From: Enterococcus_D sp050529585
GTDB lineage: Bacteria; Bacillota; Bacilli; Lactobacillales; Enterococcaceae
NCBI RefSeq assembly: GCF_050529585.1
Contig: NZ_CP172882.1
Span: 2,108,001 to 2,172,000, forward strand
Length of the DNA: 64,000 nucleotides
Direction of reading: 5' to 3'
The position numbers and the translations under genes are program-made. Numbering within the stretch: position 1 is the first letter of the stretch; each line of letters opens with the position of its first letter. Under the pieces are notes generated by a model. That model saw only the letters and a program-made list of their open reading frames with translations. It was not told the origin of the DNA and searched no databases. This document shows, in pieces, positions 7,882 to 15,760 of this stretch.

Positions 7882-9708
7882 CTATTTAGCTTGTTTCAAT
7901 CGTTTGGTCAATTCGATGATCTTGATTGCAAGTTCAAGTTCCAATTGCTGATTTCCCTTTTGCCGGGCCTCTTGCTGCTGGATTCTTTTTTGATTGATTT
8001 CTTCAGCAATGCCCGATTTTTGGAAGACCTGCAGAATGTCCTGAAATTCTTGTTCAGTTCCTTCATCGGAAACTTTCAAATCTGCGATCTCGATCACCAT
8101 GTTTTTCATTGTTGGTTCTTGTAAAAAATCTAAGAACTTTGCCAAGACAAAATGTTCTTCTGTTTCCATAAATGCATCAAATAACAGATACAATTGTTGG
8201 TATCGATCATGTATAAAAGAAATACCTGTATTGCGAAACCGATGATTCAACGTCTCATCGTGGAACAAGCGGTAAAGCAGCAGTTCTTGCGCTTTTTCAA
8301 CTTGTGTTTTGACTTGTTGCCGCACAGGCGGTTGAAAGACCATCGCTTCCGCAGACGGCGGCTGGACTGGTTGGACAGGCGCCGCCTTTCGGGACTGCCG
8401 CAGCTGTTGCTGCAGCGTCTCGCGACTGATTTGAAACTCAGTAGACAACTGGGTCAAATATCGATCTTGCTCCAATAGTGAATCGACTTTTTGCAAGTCT
8501 TGCAAAACGACTTGCACATAATCTAATTGTTCTTTTTCATTTGCCAAGTTTCGATTGGTACGATGGTAATCCATTTTAAACGAAAAGACTGTTTCTTTGC
8601 CATGAACTGCCAATTTATATAATGCATCAGGTCCATATTTTCGCAAATACTCGTCCGGATCCAAACGCTCAGGTACACGAACCACTGACATCCGCAACCG
8701 ACTATTGCTTTGCAACAGATCGATCCCTCGGTTGGTGGCTTCGATCCCAGCTTGATCCCCATCATAACACAAGACAACTTCTTCAGCTGCCCGTTCGATG
8801 GCGGCAATCTGCTGGTTCGTCAAACTGGTGCCCATTGAAGCAATACCGTTTTCGATTCCTGCTTGCCATGCTGCGATCACATCCATAAAACCTTCAAATA
8901 AAAAGACCTGACCATCTTTTCTCATCACGCGACGCGCCTTATCAAAGTTGAACAAGACCTCACGTTTATTGAAAAGCGGCGTTTCTGGACTATTCAAATA
9001 TTTGGGTTGGTCTTGATCGCCTACTTTTTCACTGGCCAGCCAACGCCCCGAAAACCCAATCGTTTTGCCTTGTGGATTGCGAATCGGAAACATGATACGT
9101 TGATAAAAACGATCCGCTAGAGAACCATCATTTCGTTGCACGAATAAGCCGGTATCAGGAAAAAAATCTGGATTGGCCTTTTCGTTCAGAAAAACTTTTT
9201 CCAAAAAAGCCCGCTCATTTGGGGCAAAACCGATCTGAAACGTTTCAATCAGTTCCATTGTTAGGCCACGACCCAGCAAATAATCTAAGGCTTCTTGACC
9301 AGCAGCTGTGTTGATCAGCATGTGATGATAGACTTCAACTGCTTTTTCATGAAGGGCAATCAATTGGCTTGTTTGTGAGCTTTGCGCATCGATCGTCTCT
9401 GCTTGCGCATATGCAGGATCAAGTGAGATATCATTGAGATCAGCAACTTTTACCACCGCTTCAGGAAAACTGATTCCTTCTAATTCTTGCAAAAAACCAA
9501 AAATATTTCCCCCACGTCCACAACCAAAACAATGAAAAATCTGTTTATCTTCTGCAACAGAAAATGAAGGCGATTTTTCATTATGAAATGGACATAAGCC
9601 AAAGTAATTTTTGCCAGATTTTTTTAATTGTACGTACTGACCCACAACATCAACGATATTGCTGCGCTCGCGGATATCATCGATCACCGTTTGAGGAATT
9701 CTTGCCAT
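7882..9708 (-). CDS. dnaG: DNA primase
   Basis: A 608-residue primase that makes RNA primers for replication with DnaB/DnaC-type helicase. The N-terminal CHC2 zinc finger is intact (CPFHNEKSPSF ... FHCFGCGRGG), and the TOPRIM core has EGFMDV and the acidic VVLCYDGDQAG motif. The C-terminal helicase-binding region ends in a helical, Gln/Glu-rich tail. The ORF opens ten codons earlier, but the ATG at 9708 has a near-perfect GGAGGTGAG three bases before it and gives the usual MARIPQTVID start. It is transcribed with rpoD. Confidence 0.97.
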   Translation of the reverse strand: MARIPQTVIDDIRERSNIVDVVGQYVQLKKSGKNYFGLCPFHNEKSPSFSVAEDKQIFHCFGCGRGGNIFGFLQELEGISFPEAVVKVADLNDISLDPAYAQAETIDAQSSQTSQLIALHEKAVEVYHHMLINTAAGQEALDYLLGRGLTMELIETFQIGFAPNERAFLEKVFLNEKANPDFFPDTGLFVQRNDGSLADRFYQRIMFPIRNPQGKTIGFSGRWLASEKVGDQDQPKYLNSPETPLFNKREVLFNFDKARRVMRKDGQVFLFEGFMDVIAAWQAGIENGIASMGTSLTNQQIAAIERAAEEVVLCYDGDQAGIEATNRGIDLLQSNSRLRMSVVRVPERLDPDEYLRKYGPDALYKLAVHGKETVFSFKMDYHRTNRNLANEKEQLDYVQVVLQDLQKVDSLLEQDRYLTQLSTEFQISRETLQQQLRQSRKAAPVQPVQPPSAEAMVFQPPVRQQVKTQVEKAQELLLYRLFHDETLNHRFRNTGISFIHDRYQQLYLLFDAFMETEEHFVLAKFLDFLQEPTMKNMVIEIADLKVSDEGTEQEFQDILQVFQKSGIAEEINQKRIQQQEARQKGNQQLELELAIKIIELTKRLKQAK

Positions 9709-9750
9709 CCACTCACCTCCAAATTGGTAAGCATCCACTATATAACTAGG

Positions 9751-9782
9751 TAAAAAATCGCACCAATTGACATTAGTGCGAT
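9751..9782 (-). terminator. Terminator between the lysozyme-like gene and dnaG
   Basis: On the minus strand ATCGCAC / GTGCGAT (9782-9776 and 9763-9757), with a 12-base loop, is followed directly by a T run at 9757-9752. It would end the lysozyme-like transcript just upstream of the dnaG start. Confidence 0.75.
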
Positions 9783-9868
9783 AAATAATTAGACGGAATC
9801 ACTCATAATGAGTTTACCATATTCATTTAAAATTTCAAGTATTTTCACTTTATTTTCATTCAAATCGA

Positions 9869-10507
9869 TCAAGAAAAAAAGCCTGCGGTAGTTGTGATTT
9901 TCCATTGATTCATTTTCACAAGATCGGCATAAAAAAGGTTTCCACCATTATGGTATAGGTAGCCGCCATTATAAAAGAACGATTGGATTCCCCAATAGCG
10001 ATACGTTTGCTGGTCGTCATTGCCCAACAATGGCGAGAGCACTTCTTTCGAATAGGTCTCAGCTAGTTCCAATGTGTTTTGCCCACCATTTTTGGCGACA
10101 TAATCGATGTAATCTGTACCAAAGTTGTACGCTTGGACGGCAGTCCACAAATCACAACCCTGTGCCTCAGCTTTTTCAATCAATTCTGCTAGATAGGACA
10201 CCCCTTGTGTAATACTTTCCTCAGGAGAGTCAAATTGGTTTTGTTCCCCATAAAGACTTTCTGAGCTTTGCATTGGGTCGACCCCTTGACCTTTTGATTC
10301 AGTCAACATGATCGCTAATGCCAAAGAGCTGTATTCAGATATGTCATTTTCGGTTGCTTCTTTGGTAATCAAAGCCTCATAGGTATAGACTTGTTTTAGT
10401 GCTGTATAGTTGCGATAGCCCCAAAATAACGCGCCGCAAACTACAAGAATCAAGATTCCGGTCAACATCACTTTAAGGAAACGTCGGATTTTTCTCATCA
10501 AATACAT
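9869..10507 (-). CDS. Membrane-anchored lysozyme-like (PvaA/CwlT-type) protein
   Basis: A 212-residue protein with a basic N-terminus, one membrane helix at about 13-31, and an extracellular lysozyme-like domain. The probable catalytic glutamate is in LAIMLTESKGQGVDPMQSS, and AVQAYNFGTDYIDYV is the conserved motif of this fold. It resembles pneumococcal PvaA and the lysozyme domain of CwlT/Tn916 Orf14, which cut peptidoglycan glycan strands. It is a single gene flanked by terminators. An alternative ATG three codons in (10498) is equally plausible. Activity is inferred from family only. Confidence 0.8.
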   Translation of the reverse strand: MYLMRKIRRFLKVMLTGILILVVCGALFWGYRNYTALKQVYTYEALITKEATENDISEYSSLALAIMLTESKGQGVDPMQSSESLYGEQNQFDSPEESITQGVSYLAELIEKAEAQGCDLWTAVQAYNFGTDYIDYVAKNGGQNTLELAETYSKEVLSPLLGNDDQQTYRYWGIQSFFYNGGYLYHNGGNLFYADLVKMNQWKITTTAGFFS

Positions 10508-10668
10508 CCCATCTTTTTGTGATTCAGCATCTATCGTACTATGAATTTTTGTGAGTGACTAGCACTTTTTATTCTTCTTAAAATACTTAATAAAATCACA
10601 AGATTATTTAGAAAAAAATAAGATGAGGTTTGGATGTATTCGTTTGAGAAGATCCCCGCAACAAGAAA

Positions 10669-10698
10669 CAGTGCTTCCAAAAAATCAAGGAAGCACTG
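10669..10698 (-). terminator. Terminator of tuf
   Basis: A 10-bp stem, CAGTGCTTCC / GGAAGCACTG, with a 10-base loop lies 9 bases past the tuf stop. On the minus strand it is followed by TTTCTTG, a weak T tract. Confidence 0.8.
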
Positions 10699-10707
10699 CC
10701 TAAAAAA

Positions 10708-11895
10708 TTATTTTTCGATAGCTGTCACGATACCTGAACCGACTGTCCGGCCACCTTCACGAATAGAAAAAGTTGTGCCGTTTTCTACAGCGATTGGATG
10801 GATCAATTCAACATCGATCGTCACATTATCCCCTGGCATAACCATTTCGGTTCCTTCAGGTAAGGTAATGTTACCGGTCACGTCTGTTGTACGGAAATAA
10901 AATTGCGGACGATATTGATTGAAGAATGGTGTATGACGACCACCTTCTTCTTTGGTCAATACGTACACTTCAGCTTGGAATTTCGTATGTGGTGTGATAG
11001 ATCCAGGTTTTGCCAAGACTTGACCCCGTTCGATTTCGTCACGGGTGATGCCTCGTAAAAGGACACCCACGTTATCTCCGGCTTCCCCAAAGTCCATTGT
11101 TTTACGGAACATTTCAACACCAGTTACGACAGCTCTGCGGGTTTCTGGTTTGATACCGACGATTTCAACTTCATCACCGACTTTAACGATACCACGATCG
11201 ATTCTTCCAGATGCTACTGTGCCTCGACCTGTAATCGAAAAGACATCTTCGATTGGCAATAGCAATGGTTTGTCTGTGTCACGTTCAGGTGTAGGGATAT
11301 ATTCATCCACTGTATCCATCAAGGTTAAAATTGCTTGTTCAGCATCCGCATCCCCTTCAAGAGCTTTCAAGGCAGACCCTTTGATCACTGGAATATCATC
11401 GCCAGGAAAATCATATTCTGAAAGTAATTCCCGAACTTCCATTTCGACAAGATCAATCAATTCGTCATCATCAACTAAATCGATTTTATTCAAGAAAACA
11501 ATCAAATGTTTAACGCCCACTTGCCGTGATAACAAAATGTGTTCTCTTGTTTGTGGCATAGGACCATCTGTGGCAGATACCACCAAGATTGCACCGTCCA
11601 TTTGGGCAGCACCGGTGATCATATTTTTCACGTAATCCGCATGCCCTGGTGCATCAATATGGGCATAATGTCGTTTTTCTGTTTCATATTCTACATGGGC
11701 AGTATTGATCGTGATGCCACGTTCTCGTTCCTCAGGAGCCGCATCAATACTTGCATAATCTTGCGGATTGGCAAGTCCTTTCTTCCCAAGAACCGTTGTG
11801 ATTGCAGCCGTCAAAGTGGTTTTCCCGTGATCGACGTGTCCAATCGTGCCGATATTGACATGTGGTTTGGTCCGATCATAATGTTGTTTTGCCAT
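10708..11895 (-). CDS. tuf: Elongation factor Tu (stand-alone copy)
   Basis: A 395-residue EF-Tu that delivers aminoacyl-tRNA to the ribosome. G1 is GHVDHGKT, G2 includes RGITINTAHVEYET, G3 is DAPGHAD, G4 is NKID and G5 is SALKAL; domains 2 and 3 are complete (GRGTVASGRIDRG, PGDNVTIDVELIHP). The gene is monocistronic, with its own promoter and terminator, and is not next to fusA or rpsL/rpsG. Several enterococci, including this group, are known to carry two tuf genes, one of them (tufB) outside the str operon. This copy may be tufB, but the other copy is outside the window. Confidence 0.97.
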   Translation of the reverse strand: MAKQHYDRTKPHVNIGTIGHVDHGKTTLTAAITTVLGKKGLANPQDYASIDAAPEERERGITINTAHVEYETEKRHYAHIDAPGHADYVKNMITGAAQMDGAILVVSATDGPMPQTREHILLSRQVGVKHLIVFLNKIDLVDDDELIDLVEMEVRELLSEYDFPGDDIPVIKGSALKALEGDADAEQAILTLMDTVDEYIPTPERDTDKPLLLPIEDVFSITGRGTVASGRIDRGIVKVGDEVEIVGIKPETRRAVVTGVEMFRKTMDFGEAGDNVGVLLRGITRDEIERGQVLAKPGSITPHTKFQAEVYVLTKEEGGRHTPFFNQYRPQFYFRTTDVTGNITLPEGTEMVMPGDNVTIDVELIHPIAVENGTTFSIREGGRTVGSGIVTAIEK

Positions 11896-11997
11896 AATTT
11901 TCCCTCCTAGAGAAATGAGTCAGTTTGACTCGAATTCAAATGTTGCGCTTCGTAAAAAGATTCTTTACTTATCTTTTGTAAGTTTGAAGCTACCTTC

Positions 11998-12025
11998 ATT
12001 ATAGGTCAATTTTAGTCAAAGTCAA
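11998..12025 (-). promoter_or_regulatory. tuf promoter
   Basis: On the minus strand TTGACT (12025-12020), a 16-base spacer and TATAAT (12003-11998). This predicts a 5' leader of roughly 95 bases before the tuf ATG. Confidence 0.7.
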
Positions 12026-12128
12026 GAAATGTGTCTCTTGTCTTAAACTCTAAGTTTTTCTTACTTTTTATTTAAGGATTGGACGTACCCTTCTCTCTTG
12101 TGAATAATAGAGAATGAGGTGAATTTTC

Positions 12129-12485
12129 TTGAAAAAAATAATAGCGAGTCTTCTGACAGCAGCGATTTTTATCGGTGGGTGCCTATTTACATATCATTAT
12201 TATTATGGCGGCACCGACTACTATACCCAGATCACAACGACAGGCGACCACGATACCACGATTAGCAGCGATGGTGTCGTAGAAGATATTTACCGATATC
12301 AACAGACTGCGTATAACACACAAGGCGATAGCAAAGAAGTTAAATTGCAAGAGTATCGGTCCAACCCATTGAAGGAAGGTGCCTTCTTGAAACTAGTTGT
12401 CAACCCCCATAAAGGCGTATTGCGTTGGGAAGAAGTAGACAAAGCCCAAGTACCCCAACAAGCGCTGTCTGCAATGACCGATTGA
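12129..12485 (+). CDS. YxeA-family secreted or membrane-anchored small protein
   Basis: A 118-residue protein of the YxeA (DUF1093) family. It has an N-terminal signal or anchor helix (LLTAAIFIGGCLFTYHYYYGG), then a small beta domain with DYYTQITTTGD and the C-terminal GVLRWEEVDKAQVPQQAL typical of the family. Function is unknown across the family. The start is a TTG (12129) behind GAGGTGAA, and no ATG is available nearby. It is a single gene convergent with the NdpA-like gene and shares a two-way terminator with it. Confidence 0.72.
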   Translation: MKKIIASLLTAAIFIGGCLFTYHYYYGGTDYYTQITTTGDHDTTISSDGVVEDIYRYQQTAYNTQGDSKEVKLQEYRSNPLKEGAFLKLVVNPHKGVLRWEEVDKAQVPQQALSAMTD

Positions 12486-12497
12486 GATGGATCTAAC

Positions 12498-12535
12498 AAT
12501 AAAGGCCCACACAATTCATTGTGTGGGCCTTTATT
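12498..12535. terminator. Bidirectional terminator between YxeA-like and NdpA-like genes
   Basis: A long near-perfect hairpin, AATAAAGGCCCACACAA / TTGTGTGGGCCTTTATT with a 4-base loop. It has T-rich tails on both strands, fitting the convergent genes on either side. Confidence 0.88.
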
Positions 12536-13540
12536 TTACATTCGATTGATCACTTCTTCAACATTTTTGATCGTGACTGAAATCGTTCCATCAGGGTTAT
12601 TGATAAATTCAATCAGATTGGGATCGCGGTAAACATCTAGTGGTACGATTAATTCAATCCCGTTAGATAGTTTTAATTTCTGTTTGCCAAATTTTTTCTC
12701 CGATATTTCACGGACATCACGCAGCATTGGCGCTTGATCGATAAACCCTTTTTCTGTCACTTCTTCTTTAAAACTCATTTGCGCGGTAATGTTGTCTTTA
12801 AAGACTTTCTCTGCAATCTCTTGGACATCGATATGGCCCGACTCTTCGATGGTATCATAGACCGCTTCTTTCAAATCAGCCACGACGTGATAAGATGGGG
12901 TTTCAAATTTTTGACCAATCTTTTCCGCAACTTTTCTGATTACTTTGACATTCTCTTCTAACGAAGGCAGTGGTTCAGTTTCAATGACGCTCGTTGAAAA
13001 ATACACCTGTTTTTCCCCAGAAAAGCTATATTTCTTTTCTATCAGCTCAAAGGTCAAACTATCGATATCGATGGTGATTCCCTCATCCGCTTTTTGGGTT
13101 TTGCCTGCCAATAACGCCCGATGAAGAATCAACGTATTCTCGATCCCTGCTTCCCCATTATCAATAAAATGCGTATAACCATCTTGATAATTGATCTTTA
13201 AAAACGCCAATTGTAATTTCGTGTCCAGTTCATATAATACAACGAAGGCATCACTGCTCGGTGCGTCTTCACTTTCTTTATAGGCGTCGTACCATCGTTG
13301 AACGATGCCCTCGCTGGCAGCAACAAAATTGTCTTTTGCTGCTTTGACTAATTGGGCCATCTCAGATGATTCGACTAATTTCCCGGTCTTGGTTTGCGGG
13401 TTGGCTAGTTTCTGAATCTTCTTGGTTAAATAATCTCGCACATATTCGGTAGTCAAGTCCAATTCGACTTGAGAAAATACTGGATCGCCCGTTTGCCGAT
13501 CAATGATATGTAAAATTGCATGCTTCAAATATAGATCCAT
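12536..13540 (-). CDS. NdpA/YejK-type nucleoid-associated protein
   Basis: A 334-residue protein of the 37-kDa nucleoid-associated protein family. It opens MDLYLKHAILHIIDRQTGDPVFSQ and ends with an SNGIELIVPLDVYRDPNLIEFI segment characteristic of the family. Family members associate with the nucleoid in E. coli, but their role in Firmicutes is poorly defined. It appears full length and monocistronic, ending at the bidirectional terminator. Confidence 0.78.
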   Translation of the reverse strand: MDLYLKHAILHIIDRQTGDPVFSQVELDLTTEYVRDYLTKKIQKLANPQTKTGKLVESSEMAQLVKAAKDNFVAASEGIVQRWYDAYKESEDAPSSDAFVVLYELDTKLQLAFLKINYQDGYTHFIDNGEAGIENTLILHRALLAGKTQKADEGITIDIDSLTFELIEKKYSFSGEKQVYFSTSVIETEPLPSLEENVKVIRKVAEKIGQKFETPSYHVVADLKEAVYDTIEESGHIDVQEIAEKVFKDNITAQMSFKEEVTEKGFIDQAPMLRDVREISEKKFGKQKLKLSNGIELIVPLDVYRDPNLIEFINNPDGTISVTIKNVEEVINRM

Positions 13541-13647
13541 TGTTATCGCTCCTTATCCATTCGTCTAGTGTACAAAAAAAAGGGCTGCAATGACAAGTAG
13601 ATTCGCAAATTAATTCCATGCAATCATCCAAAACAAAGTGGCTTCCG

Positions 13648-13676
13648 TTGGAAAATGCAAGCTGCTCTGCTACACT
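13648..13676 (+). promoter_or_regulatory. Promoter of aldo/keto reductase gene
   Basis: TTGGAA (13648-13653), a 17-base spacer and TACACT (13671-13676), 31 bases before the ATG at 13708. Confidence 0.5.
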
Positions 13677-13707
13677 AAAGTTACCAATGATTATAGGAGG
13701 AAAATTT

Positions 13708-14547
13708 ATGAACAGCTATACATTATCAAACAACGTCACCATTCCAGAATTAGGATTCGGTACGTGGCAAACGCCAAACGGTGAAGTTGCAGTCGACTCA
13801 GTCAAAAAAGCACTAGCTGCTGGTTATCGTCACATCGATACCGCACAAGGCTACAAAAACGAAGCCAGTGTTGGGCAAGCAATCAAAGAAAGTGGGATTC
13901 CAAGAGAAGAAATCTTTTTGACAACCAAATTATGGAATGGCAACCACTCCTACGATTTAGTGATGTCTTCTTTTGCAGAATCGCTGGAAAAATTACAAAC
14001 AGATTATGTTGATCTATTCTTGATCCATTGGCCCAACCCAGTCGCCTTTCGCGAGAATTGGCAAATGGCCAACGCTGAATCATGGCGTGCCTTCGAAGAA
14101 TTATATCAATCAGGCAAGATCAAAGCGATTGGTGTCAGCAATTTCTTGCCGCATCATTTAGAAGAACTGAAAAAAACTGCGACCATATTCCCAATGGTCA
14201 ACCAAATCTTCTTAGCACCAGGAGAATTACAGCCTGAAGTGGTCCAATACTGTCAAGAACACAATATTTTATTGGAAGCTTACAGTCCCTTAGGTACCGG
14301 GAAAATATTCGATGTACCAGAAATGAAAGAGCTAGCTGAAAAGTATGACAAAACGATTGCCCAAATCGCTTTACGGTGGTCCTTGCAACACGGTTTCTTG
14401 CCATTGCCAAAATCAGTGACCCCAAGCCGAATCGAAGAAAACCTGGCTGTCTTTGATTTTGAACTGTCATCTGATGATATCAAGACGATTGATCAATTAG
14501 ACGGTGTCGTCGGCAAAGCATCTAATCCAGATACAACAGGATTCTAA
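13708..14547 (+). CDS. Aldo/keto reductase
   Basis: A 279-residue NADPH-dependent aldo/keto reductase with a TIM-barrel fold. The catalytic tetrad is intact: Asp44 (HIDTAQGY), Tyr49, Lys74 (TTKLWNGNH) and His107 (LIHWPNP). The cofactor region LPKSVTPSRIEENL is near the C-terminus. It is close to the AKR5 group of 2,5-diketogluconate/methylglyoxal-type reductases; the natural substrate cannot be told from sequence. The ORF is open 30 codons further upstream, but the ATG at 13708 has AGGAGG seven bases ahead. It is followed 21 bases later by a small unknown gene, probably co-transcribed. Confidence 0.92.
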   Translation: MNSYTLSNNVTIPELGFGTWQTPNGEVAVDSVKKALAAGYRHIDTAQGYKNEASVGQAIKESGIPREEIFLTTKLWNGNHSYDLVMSSFAESLEKLQTDYVDLFLIHWPNPVAFRENWQMANAESWRAFEELYQSGKIKAIGVSNFLPHHLEELKKTATIFPMVNQIFLAPGELQPEVVQYCQEHNILLEAYSPLGTGKIFDVPEMKELAEKYDKTIAQIALRWSLQHGFLPLPKSVTPSRIEENLAVFDFELSSDDIKTIDQLDGVVGKASNPDTTGF

Positions 14548-14568
14548 TGCAACCAAAAAGGAGTGCTT

Positions 14569-14850
14569 ATGACAATACGAGATTTGAATTCTTTACCAGA
14601 GGCAATCAAACGAACATTTGATCCAAATTTTGTTTTTCTAATTACTTCTGATAAAATCCAACATTTTCCTGCACGTCAATGGTCGACAGCAGACTACCAG
14701 CAGATGTTGCAAGAAAAATTAGGCGCCTCATACGATTTCTTTGTTTGGCAAGAGATCTTGGTCGCACAAGGTACCAATGACTTATTGATACTCATGCCCC
14801 ACTATCATCAGACAGATGCATTCACTGAAACACCTCATCAGCCTAGCTGA
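14569..14850 (+). CDS. Small hypothetical protein
   Basis: A 93-residue soluble protein beginning MTIRDLNSLPEAIKRTFDPN, with no signal peptide, membrane helix or motif I recognise. AAAAAGGAG ends five bases before the ATG at 14569; an in-frame GTG two codons upstream is less likely because it overlaps that site. It sits just behind the aldo/keto reductase gene. The last codons (ETPHQPS, stop TGA at 14848-14850) form part of the transcription terminator stem, so the protein's C-terminus is constrained by RNA structure. Confidence 0.6.
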   Translation: MTIRDLNSLPEAIKRTFDPNFVFLITSDKIQHFPARQWSTADYQQMLQEKLGASYDFFVWQEILVAQGTNDLLILMPHYHQTDAFTETPHQPS

Positions 14851-14862
14851 CGAGGTGTTTTT
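14828..14862 (+). terminator. Terminator overlapping the end of the small hypothetical gene
   Basis: The stem AAACACCTCaTCAG / CTGAcGAGGTGTTT is followed by TTTTTT. It starts inside the coding sequence, before the stop codon. Confidence 0.85.
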
Positions 14863-14960
14863 TCATCTATTTATTAAAACTTTTTTGTTTTTTTCATGAT
14901 AATCTCTGTTCATTTGCATTGATTTTCCTTATAATCGATAGTGATCGAGAGGAGAAGATT

Positions 14961-15659
14961 ATGAAAAAGAAACAATTAGCTAAATTGAAACAACAATTCC
15001 GCCCTTCATATGAAACGGCCCGTCAACAATTATTTACCGCTATTGAAAACAAAACGGCTGCCAATCATGACTTGCCAACAACTGTCTATATCAATCCAAA
15101 AAATCAAGACGAACTGTTGATCGAGTTGTTGAAAGAAACAAAAAAAGAACAAAAAATCGCTGTTCCATTAGACGAAAACTTCAAAATCGTAGTCAAACGG
15201 ATCCAACGTCAAGAAACTGGTTTATTGGACCGTTTTAGTGATAACTTAGTCGATGAGATCGCCGCTTACTGGTTGCCACTCAACCCACAAGCTGCAATTG
15301 CCAATAAATCTGCACAAGTGAACAATCAACCTGAAACACAGGACAAAGAACCCGCAACAGATGAAGCAGCTGCCTCAAGTGTTCCTGCAGCATCACACCA
15401 AGAATCAACTGATCATTTATCGTTTGCTGCATTTTCAGAAAAAATTGCTGCTTTCCCTAAGTTTAGCGTGGAAAGAACAGACCAAGAAGCAACAGTTGTG
15501 GAAACAACACCAAAAGAACAACGCGTCTTGGCGACAATCTCTGAACTTGAAGCAGACAACTTTCACATTACATCTGCTTTAGAGCGGAAATACAAAATCA
15601 AATTAGATGTGATTCCGTTGATTGAAGCCTATGCAGCTACTGCACTAGACCATCGCTAA
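14961..15659 (+). CDS. Hypothetical cytoplasmic protein
   Basis: A 232-residue protein of unknown function. The N-terminal half (MKKKQLAKLKQQFRPSYETA ... VDEIAAYWLPLNPQA) is basic and probably helical. A Gln/Ala/Thr-rich linker covers about residues 115-155, and the C-terminal region includes RVLATISELEADNFHITSAL and YKIKLDVIPLIEAY. No signal peptide or membrane helix is visible. The ATG at 14961 follows GAGAGGAGAAGATT; an earlier in-frame ATG at 14919 lacks a binding site. A TATAAT lies at about 14930. It is a single gene ending 18 bases before the branched terminator. Confidence 0.6.
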   Translation: MKKKQLAKLKQQFRPSYETARQQLFTAIENKTAANHDLPTTVYINPKNQDELLIELLKETKKEQKIAVPLDENFKIVVKRIQRQETGLLDRFSDNLVDEIAAYWLPLNPQAAIANKSAQVNNQPETQDKEPATDEAAASSVPAASHQESTDHLSFAAFSEKIAAFPKFSVERTDQEATVVETTPKEQRVLATISELEADNFHITSALERKYKIKLDVIPLIEAYAATALDHR

Positions 15660-15677
15660 TCACTTTTGGCAAAAAAC

Positions 15678-15760
15678 AACACCCAAACCAAAGATAATGG
15701 ACTTGCTGTGCAAGTCATTGATACGCTCTCGTATCCTTCATCTTTGATTCGGGTGTTTTT
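15678..15760. terminator. Branched bidirectional terminator between convergent genes
   Basis: Four helices nest here. P1 is AACACCC/GGGTGTT (15678-15684 with 15751-15757). P2 is CAAAGAT/ATCTTTG (15689-15695 with 15740-15746). P2 encloses P3, GACTTG/CAAGTC (15700-15705 with 15711-15716), and P4, GATACG/CGTATC (15720-15725 with 15730-15735). T tracts follow on the plus strand (15756-15761) and, after one G, on the minus strand (15676-15671). It would stop both the upstream plus-strand gene and mvaE. Confidence 0.7.
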
